Position numbers and translations under genes: made by a program
From: an uncultured Eubacterium sp.
GTDB lineage: Bacteria > Bacillota > Clostridia > Lachnospirales > Lachnospiraceae
Assembly (NCBI GenBank): GCA_900545725.1
Contig: URAI01000011.1
Coordinates: 1 to 41,111, forward strand
Length of the DNA stretch: 41,111 nt
Direction: 5' to 3'
The notes under the pieces: model-generated
What the model was told of the DNA's origin: nothing
The model's input: only the letters and a program-made list of their open reading frames with translations
The model's database searches: none
Shown: positions 35,149-41,111 of the stretch, piece after piece
How positions within the stretch are numbered: position 1 is the stretch's first letter
Layout of the letters: each line of letters opens with the position of its first letter

Positions 35149-36007
35149 TTTTCAACCTTCCTCTCCATAACCTGAATGACTTAACTTCAACCGACTTCTT
35201 TCTTAAAAACTCAAGCTTGTTACGCAAAGATTCTTTATCTATATTACGAAGAATTTCTCCTCCGGTTGCAACTGATACAGCTCCTGTCTCTTCTGATACT
35301 ATTATCGTAAAGCTGTCTGTAACCTCACTTATTCCAACACCTGCCCTGTGTCTTGTTCCAAGTTCTTTGCTAAGATTAACATTATCTGATAACGGCAGAT
35401 AACAGGTTGCTGCAACGACTCTGTTTTCCCTTACTACCACAGCTCCATCATGCAATGGAGTATTATGTTCAAATATGTTAATAAGAAGCTGGCTTGTAAC
35501 AATACCATCAACTTCAATTCCGGTTCTTATATATTCCTCGAGCATCATATCATGCTCAATAACAATAAGTGCTCCAGTCCTTACTGCTGCCATATCATAG
35601 ACTGCCTTTACAATCTCTTCTGCTGTCTTTGCACTAAACAGCTCTCCTTTATCCTTTCCTTCACCAAAATTAAAAAGTCCTGATACAATACGCTTCCTTC
35701 CGAGCTGTTCAAGCGCTCTTCTTAACTCCGGCTGGAATATAATTACGAGTGCAATAATACCTACACTTATAGTCTTACTTGCTATCCATAATATTGTTCT
35801 AAGGTTAAGAATATATGCAATAATTGTAAATACACCAACTACAATTATTCCTTTAAGCAAAGACCACGCCTTCGTATCCTTTATCCAGACGAGAATACTG
35901 TACAATACAAACGCAATAAATAATATCTCAATAATATCCGTCCATTCTATTCTTGGAACGTAAAATTTGTTGAGGTAATTTTGTATAAAATTATTAATTG
36001 CCGTCAC
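35129..36007 (-). CDS. cdaA: Diadenylate cyclase CdaA
   Basis: Makes c-di-AMP from two ATP at the membrane; c-di-AMP controls potassium and osmolyte balance and wall integrity. Three N-terminal membrane helices (about residues 20-100) precede the DAC domain, with the DGA motif in TPLHDGAVVV and the RHR motif in LGTRHRAGVG. 292 aa is slightly longer than typical, with an Arg/Lys-rich end. The start codon is GTG at 36007 with GGGAAG about 12 bp upstream. Confidence 0.96.
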   Translation of the reverse strand: MTAINNFIQNYLNKFYVPRIEWTDIIEILFIAFVLYSILVWIKDTKAWSLLKGIIVVGVFTIIAYILNLRTILWIASKTISVGIIALVIIFQPELRRALEQLGRKRIVSGLFNFGEGKDKGELFSAKTAEEIVKAVYDMAAVRTGALIVIEHDMMLEEYIRTGIEVDGIVTSQLLINIFEHNTPLHDGAVVVRENRVVAATCYLPLSDNVNLSKELGTRHRAGVGISEVTDSFTIIVSEETGAVSVATGGEILRNIDKESLRNKLEFLRKKSVEVKSFRLWRGRLKNERKDI

Positions 36008-36036
36008 AGGTCTTCACTTCCCTTCAAAATATATTT

Positions 36037-37059
36037 TTATTTATCATATATCTTAATATCATAATCGTCATCATTAATGCTTCTGTCTGATGATGACTTG
36101 GCAACATCATTAATATCTGTTGTCTTTCTTGTCTTTCTTGCATTAATCTGCTTGACTTTTACATCTTCATTCACAATGTTAATCTTAGGTACAGCCTTTA
36201 CATAATAATAATACTCATCATCTTCATATTGTACAAATTCTGTCCTTTTATAATCCACACTGAAAAACAGAATCTGACACAGATATCCTGCTACTGCTCC
36301 TAATATAACACCAATTATCATAAATATCATATTAAACTTGGCACCAAAAACAATCTGACCGCCTATAAGTACAAGAAACTCCACTGCTGTTCCTGCCACA
36401 ATTGCATATGTCCATGCATTATCAATTCTCATTCTTCTTATAAAATATACAATTGCAATAGTCAGTGCAAATGCAATAATCAATAATATCATTGACTTAT
36501 TATTAATAAGACTCTCTACTATATATGAAATCTTCTGGACACTGTCTGATACCGACTGCTTGGTAATTGCCGTCTCATATGCACTTGCCGTCTGTACAAT
36601 ATAATATATTATTACTCCGAATCCCACAGGTATAACTGATGCAGCTCCTGCACATAAGCCTACTGCTACAGGTATTACATAAGGTATACCAATCCAGCAC
36701 ATAATCGAAGTGATAAGAAGCAGATATCCCTGCTTAGGTGTGAACCTGAAATATAACAGGTACATAAGCAATACAACTCCTAATACTATCAGCGAAAATT
36801 CTGCCGATATCGCATATAGGTGTATAAGCATATATACTGACAGAATAAATACTGTAAATCCACTTGGAACAAACGCACATGCCAATGACAAAAGAAGTGC
36901 AATCACAGGATTACTAAGCTTAGTCATATATCCAATACTTGCATTAAGAATCATAAATGATATAAAAGCAAGAATAAACTTAGCTGTTGGTATAATATAT
37001 ATATCATATTTGTTAAAAAATCTTTTAATATTCTCCTTTAACTCCAGCAAAAAAATCAT
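36037..37059 (-). CDS. Unknown polytopic membrane protein upstream of cdaA
   Basis: I do not recognise a named family. The 340-aa protein has about nine to ten hydrophobic helices (residues 20-265) and a charged cytosolic tail with many Asp and Lys (SSDRSINDDDYDIKIYDK). ATG at 37059 is preferred, with GGAGG 6 bp upstream; a TTG start at 37077 is possible. It lies 29 bp before cdaA on the same strand, so it is probably part of the c-di-AMP operon. An envelope or transport role is inferred only from that. Confidence 0.8.
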   Translation of the reverse strand: MIFLLELKENIKRFFNKYDIYIIPTAKFILAFISFMILNASIGYMTKLSNPVIALLLSLACAFVPSGFTVFILSVYMLIHLYAISAEFSLIVLGVVLLMYLLYFRFTPKQGYLLLITSIMCWIGIPYVIPVAVGLCAGAASVIPVGFGVIIYYIVQTASAYETAITKQSVSDSVQKISYIVESLINNKSMILLIIAFALTIAIVYFIRRMRIDNAWTYAIVAGTAVEFLVLIGGQIVFGAKFNMIFMIIGVILGAVAGYLCQILFFSVDYKRTEFVQYEDDEYYYYVKAVPKINIVNEDVKVKQINARKTRKTTDINDVAKSSSDRSINDDDYDIKIYDK

Positions 37060-37156
37060 CCAAATCCTCCATGTCAATCTTCATTTATGAACTTTGATAA
37101 TATTACACCACGTGCTGATATAAACACCGGTCTCAACAATAATACTATCTGTTATT

Positions 37157-37564
37157 CTACTTATTATTCTTTCTTTTATGACCATTATAAAATCTTTCAA
37201 GCTTATTTAGTCTTGAAAAATACCTTTTAAGACCATTTCTTGAATTATCATACTGCTTTCCATATACCACAAATGCTATAGCAGAAAATACAGCTATCAT
37301 AGCAACATAACCGATTATAAGATTAGTTCCAACTTCTGTATAATCAATCTTGTTAATATCCTTTATAATACTCTCCATGTTATATAACACATACATAATA
37401 AGCATTATTATATATGCTATCGACGTTGTTATCAGAGTCTTTAATATGCCAAACGCAATATAATCACTCTTAAAATACCTTGCCGTCTTTAACATCCTGC
37501 GGCCTTCATTTTTCTCATATATCGCCATCTTGGTCATCATCTTTACTTTGTTTTCATTTAACAA
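37157..37564 (-). CDS. Small two-helix membrane protein, unknown
   Basis: A 135-aa protein with a basic N-terminus, two membrane helices (about residues 40-62 and 83-101) and a strongly basic C-terminal tail (RLNKLERFYNGHKRKNNK). The start codon is TTG at 37564, with GAGGTG about 8 bp upstream; internal ATG codons at residues 9 and 10 are alternatives. It probably heads the cdaA operon; 97 bp separate it from the next gene. No motif I recognise. Confidence 0.75.
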   Translation of the reverse strand: MLNENKVKMMTKMAIYEKNEGRRMLKTARYFKSDYIAFGILKTLITTSIAYIIMLIMYVLYNMESIIKDINKIDYTEVGTNLIIGYVAMIAVFSAIAFVVYGKQYDNSRNGLKRYFSRLNKLERFYNGHKRKNNK

Positions 37565-37767
37565 TATGCTTCACCTCATTCTTGAAAATATCTAGTATAA
37601 ACACATGTATCAATTCATTTTACCATACTTTAACAAAAATGTATATTACAAATATAATATCTCATCAAAAATAATTGACATAAAATCCACGTAATACCAT
37701 ATAATCTGACATAAATTTTCAAATATATTAAATAAGAAAAGCATAAATACCATAAACTTTTATAAGC

Positions 37768-38892
37768 TTAGTTATACACAACTATCTGTGAATGTCCACC
37801 ATTAAGTGCCGTAACTATTCTTACCCTTCTGCCATCTACTGTAAATGTTTTGTCTGATGATGAAGAAAGATAATTGTTCCACACCTGTCCTGCTTCTGAT
37901 GGAAGCAGTGCTGATAAAGTACTCTGTATCATAGAATCAAAAGTACCACTTCTTTGCTTTATATATATTATAGTAACATTTGGCTGTATTATTATTTCTC
38001 CATAATATGTATCGCCATCTTCACATACATATACATTAGACATTCTTTGTGTATATCCTATCTGTGGAAGATATCCTGCAATATCAGAGCTTGAAGCCCC
38101 ATCATGGCTGCCTGAATTATTATCATAACCACCGTTATTATTGTCATAACTGCCATTATCCGTATTATAACCATTATCTGAACCATTATCAGATGAACCA
38201 CCATTATTATCATCTGATATGTCTGAATTATCATCTGATATATTGGAAGATGAGTTTATTCCTGATGATACACCTATGCTTCCGTTTGAACGCTGTCCCT
38301 GCTGGCTGCCTCCTGACGATACACCTGACTGTGAATCACCTGTTGATGTATTTCCATTTGAATTATCATTTGAACCGCCATTGCTTTGTCCGGCCGATAC
38401 ATATGAATCTCCCGTATATACCGGAAGACCTCTGTCAGAACCTGCCGAAACACTATCTATTCCCTGTATAATAACAGAATCCGATACAGTTCCTACAGTC
38501 GCTGTAATAGCTGCATTCCCAGCCGACCTTACTGTCACTACTCCTTCACTGTCTATTGTACATACATCCTGATTACCTGAAGACCATACAAGAGCATGCT
38601 CCGTATCCTGTGGAGTTACTATGGCAGTAACCTTAAATGATGTTCCAACAGGAACTGCACTGTCCTCCCACTGTATCTCAACAGTTGTTGCCGCCTTAAC
38701 AGGCTCTGTTGATGTCGAATTACTGTCTTTTAGATTCTTTTTACTTACACTTACTGTTGCTGAACTGTTCTGCTGTTTATCTGACGTATTTCCAATTGCA
38801 AATATTCCAATTCCTGCAATTATTGCAACTGTCACTACACCAAGAATAATTACAGGAACTGGTTTAATTCTCATTTTTCTACTGCCTGCCAT
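37768..38892 (-). CDS. Membrane-anchored Ig-like (BIG_2) domain protein
   Basis: Probable surface protein of 374 aa. A short basic N-terminus and one membrane helix (residues 13-32) are followed by a Ser/Thr linker. A bacterial Ig-like domain lies at about 68-145, with the family ending VWSSGNQDVCTIDSEGVVTV. A long Ser/Asn/Gly/Asp-rich spacer (about 150-265) leads to a C-terminal domain of about 100 residues that I do not recognise (YLPQIGYTQRMSNVYVCEDG). The start is ATG at 38892, with GGAGG 11 bp upstream. The 38893-39048 gap holds only small dyads (ACTGACAGTCAGT; TGTGTG/CACACA). Confidence 0.82.
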   Translation of the reverse strand: MAGSRKMRIKPVPVIILGVVTVAIIAGIGIFAIGNTSDKQQNSSATVSVSKKNLKDSNSTSTEPVKAATTVEIQWEDSAVPVGTSFKVTAIVTPQDTEHALVWSSGNQDVCTIDSEGVVTVRSAGNAAITATVGTVSDSVIIQGIDSVSAGSDRGLPVYTGDSYVSAGQSNGGSNDNSNGNTSTGDSQSGVSSGGSQQGQRSNGSIGVSSGINSSSNISDDNSDISDDNNGGSSDNGSDNGYNTDNGSYDNNNGGYDNNSGSHDGASSSDIAGYLPQIGYTQRMSNVYVCEDGDTYYGEIIIQPNVTIIYIKQRSGTFDSMIQSTLSALLPSEAGQVWNNYLSSSSDKTFTVDGRRVRIVTALNGGHSQIVVYN

Positions 38893-39048
38893 ATTAAATA
38901 GTCCTCCATTCTGATATATTTATATACCTGCTACAGTCAATCATTACTGCAAACGTCGCCATACTGACAGTCAGTGCATATATTTATATCTGGTGCAATC
39001 ATTACCTGTGTGTTATCTTTATGCACACATCAGCCTGTCAATAATAAA

Positions 39049-40665
39049 TTATGAATCGTATTCATCTAAGAAATGATGCTTAACACCATTCTGCTTGTAT
39101 GCTATTATCGTACTTAAATTTACATTTTCTACACTTTTAAAAATATTGCTTTCAATAAATGGATTAATCTTTTTTAACTCTGCAATTATCTTTTTAGTCT
39201 CCATTCTCTTTGACTGACTGCTTCCATCCTTGTTACAGGTAGTACATGTATCTGTAAATCTACATGCACACTGTATAAAATGTAATTTGTTGTAATCTCT
39301 CCAATGCTTTATATCATCTTCTCTTATAAGATATAACGGACGGATAAGCTCCATTCCCTCAAAGTTAGTACTGTGAAGCTTCGGCATCATGGTCTGTATC
39401 TGTGAACCATACATCATTCCCATAAATATTGTTTCTATAACATCATCATAATGATGTCCTAAAGCTATCTTATTACAGCCTAACTCTTTAGCCTTACTAT
39501 AAAGATAACCTCTTCTCATTCTTGCACACAGATAACATGGTGACTTTTCAATCTCATATACCGCTTCAAATATATTAGTCTCAAATACTGTGATTGGAAT
39601 GTTCATATGTTTTGCATTATTTTCTATTACTTTACGGTTGGTCTTATTATATCCCGGATCCATAACCAGAAATACAAGTTCAAAGTTAAATTTACGATGT
39701 CTTTGTAATTCCTGAAAAAGCTTCGCCATAAGCATGGAATCCTTACCGCCAGATATACATACAGCTACCTTGTCCCCCTCTTTTAAAAGCTGATATTCAT
39801 TAATAGCCTTTGTAAACTTACTAAATATCTGCTTATGGAATTTTTTCCTTATACTAAGCTCAATTGCCGCACAATCCGGCTTGTCATCATCTTCTTCCAT
39901 AGTCTGTATGAGCCATTTACCATAACCACCCTCAAGGTTATATGCAAAAAAGCCATTTTCTGAAAGATATGCTCGTGCATCTACGCTTATTTCACCTTTC
40001 ATACAGTATACTACTATTTTTTTATTCTTATCAAGCTCGTCAAGCCTGTCTGTAAGTTCATCGGCAGGAATATTAACTGCATTAGGAAGATGCCCATAAC
40101 CAAATGATGAACTATCTCTAATATCAAGTGCAATATATGAATCCGTATCCCACTTTTTTAATTCTTCCGTAGTTATATCTTCTGATATATAATCAAATGC
40201 TATTCTCTCACTTCCATTAGCAACATTAATAATTCCACATCTCTTAAAGCCATTCTTCTGTATCGCTGACTGCATTGTTTTATTATCTCTATGTGTATCA
40301 ATCCTTAAATATCCTGCCCTATCCTTAGCATACTCAAAGCAGGCTTTTGTTATACCATGCACTCTTCCGCTTGCTGCCACCCTGTGTATCACACCGTAAG
40401 CAGTATCACTTCTCCATTTACCATCCTTAATAACTTTATAATTAGGCTCATCACCTATAAAAAATACAAATACACCCTCAACTGTATCATTTTCAATACA
40501 TACATATAACTGCTGTTTTTCAATATCCGCCCTTATAATTTCCTCATCAGGATAATTAACAGACCACTGTGTTGGATTACCATGCTCAGCCATATATTTC
40601 CTTGCATATCCATAAATATCCATAATTCTATCAATATCTGAACTTACAGCTCTTCTTATCTCCAT
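39049..40665 (-). CDS. GNAT-rhodanese-TtcA three-domain fusion (tRNA 2-thiolation-type ATPase)
   Basis: Three enzymes in one 538-aa chain. Residues 1-160 are a GNAT acetyltransferase (HRVAASGRVHGITKACFEYA binds acetyl-CoA in this family). Residues 168-255 are a rhodanese with active-site C221 in VVYCMKGE. Residues 270-538 are a TtcA-type PP-loop ATPase with SGGKDS (305-310), C377/C380 in CYLC, and C466, C468, C474 and C477. TtcA enzymes thiolate C32 of tRNA using an Fe-S cluster; the rhodanese could hand over sulfur. ATG at 40665 follows AAGAGGT by 6 bp. Substrate of the GNAT part is unknown. Confidence 0.9.
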   Translation of the reverse strand: MEIRRAVSSDIDRIMDIYGYARKYMAEHGNPTQWSVNYPDEEIIRADIEKQQLYVCIENDTVEGVFVFFIGDEPNYKVIKDGKWRSDTAYGVIHRVAASGRVHGITKACFEYAKDRAGYLRIDTHRDNKTMQSAIQKNGFKRCGIINVANGSERIAFDYISEDITTEELKKWDTDSYIALDIRDSSSFGYGHLPNAVNIPADELTDRLDELDKNKKIVVYCMKGEISVDARAYLSENGFFAYNLEGGYGKWLIQTMEEDDDKPDCAAIELSIRKKFHKQIFSKFTKAINEYQLLKEGDKVAVCISGGKDSMLMAKLFQELQRHRKFNFELVFLVMDPGYNKTNRKVIENNAKHMNIPITVFETNIFEAVYEIEKSPCYLCARMRRGYLYSKAKELGCNKIALGHHYDDVIETIFMGMMYGSQIQTMMPKLHSTNFEGMELIRPLYLIREDDIKHWRDYNKLHFIQCACRFTDTCTTCNKDGSSQSKRMETKKIIAELKKINPFIESNIFKSVENVNLSTIIAYKQNGVKHHFLDEYDS

Positions 40666-40705
40666 ACATATACCTCTTATCATTTTCCTATAATACCAGC
40701 TTTTC

Positions 40706-41111
40706 GGGGATGTCTGCTCTTCGCCGACCGCAGCGGCAGCGTAGACCTCGTACTTTAAGCCCCAGCGAGGCTCGTAAAGCGAAAAAGAGGTATCCTTACG
40801 GACTTCTCTTTTCTGCTTTCTTAGAGCGCGAGACGGCGCATGACATCCGGGGGATGTCTGCTCTGCGCCGACCGCAGCGGCAGCGTAGACCTCGTACTTT
40901 AAGCCCCGGCGGGGCTCGTAAAGCGAAAAAGAGGTATCCTTACGGACTTCTCTTTTCTGCTTTCTTAGAGCGCGAGACGGCGCATGACATCCGGGGGATG
41001 TCTGCTCTGCGCCGACCGCAGCGGCAGCGTAGACCTCGTACTTTAAGCCCCGGCGGGGCTCGTAAAGCGAAAAAGAGGTATCCTTACGGACTTCTCTTTT
41101 CTGCTTTCTTA
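40706..41111. repeat. 144-bp GC-rich tandem repeat (two full copies and a partial third)
   Basis: Copies start near 40706, 40850 and 40994 with an exact 144-bp period; the third is cut by the window end. Copies 2 and 3 are identical over the visible part; copy 1 differs at three positions inside the unit. The DNA is far richer in GC than its surroundings. Each full unit carries perfect hairpins, such as GACATCC/GGATGTC with GGG loop inside GGCGCA/TGCGCC (40835-40869), and AGCCCC/GGGGCT (40902-40916). 144 is 48 codons, and one frame on each strand is open throughout. I do not call a gene here. Confidence 0.95.

Noticed and set aside
40710..41111. Plus-strand repeat-peptide gene in the 144-bp array
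   Set aside because: The frame is open, but no proper ribosome site precedes ATG 40710, it has no end in the window, and the strong hairpins and equally open minus frame suggest the openness is a by-product of the 48-codon period. Kept as a finding, not a gene.
40706..41111. CRISPR array
   Set aside because: Units are contiguous 144-bp repeats without variable spacers.

Overview
The window is chromosomal DNA from a low-GC, spore-lineage Firmicute, most likely a gut Lachnospiraceae of the Lachnospira/Eubacterium eligens-Roseburia type (inference from gene content and style). The evidence is AT-rich coding and intergenic DNA, strong AGGAGG ribosome sites, frequent TTG/GTG starts, a complete spoIIA-spoVA sporulation block, an LplA/B/C-type sugar ABC system with a GH43 enzyme, and several small membrane or zinc-ribbon proteins of that family. 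Nearly all genes are on the minus strand. Only the class A PBP and the LCP-family gene are on the plus strand. I see no rRNA, tRNA, CRISPR array, phage or transposase.

Layout. 1-6223: a carbohydrate locus read right to left: promoter, lipoprotein binding protein, attenuating hairpin, two permeases, terminator, then a GH43 enzyme with N-terminal ankyrin repeats that runs off the left edge. 6513-10291: a YigZ/IMPACT protein and a divergent class A penicillin-binding protein with an Asn-rich tail. 10399-15779: spoIIAA-spoIIAB-sigF followed by spoVAA-AB-AC-AD-AE. 15971-20485: an operon of an unknown coiled-coil protein, folC, a 46-aa protein and a zinc-ribbon/TPR membrane protein. 20902-22346: gdhA with a clear promoter and terminator. 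23057-24613: an LCP-family gene with a long leader. 24717-29529: a 97-aa protein with no standard start codon, a Cof-type HAD phosphatase, a subtilase broken by one in-frame TGA, and clpX. 29941-31536: HtrA. 31694-37564: membrane proteins, cdaA, cdaR, ptsH (HPr) and a phosphoglucomutase as one probable operon. 37768-40665: an Ig-like surface protein and a three-domain GNAT-rhodanese-TtcA protein. 40706-41111: a GC-rich 144-bp tandem repeat that continues past the window end.

How the genes fit together. The left locus imports and processes pentose-type oligosaccharides. The PBP, LCP protein, phosphoglucomutase and the c-di-AMP cyclase module concern the envelope and its precursors. The central block controls forespore sigma-F activation and dipicolinate transport. 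ClpX, HtrA and the subtilase are proteolysis functions.

The items most worth a second look are the 144-bp repeat, open on both strands in frames that match its period; the GNAT-rhodanese-TtcA fusion; the subtilase stop codon; a dispersed hairpin element found in three degenerate copies next to minus-strand genes; the ATT-start small protein; the ankyrin-GH43 fusion; and the zinc-ribbon sugar permease.
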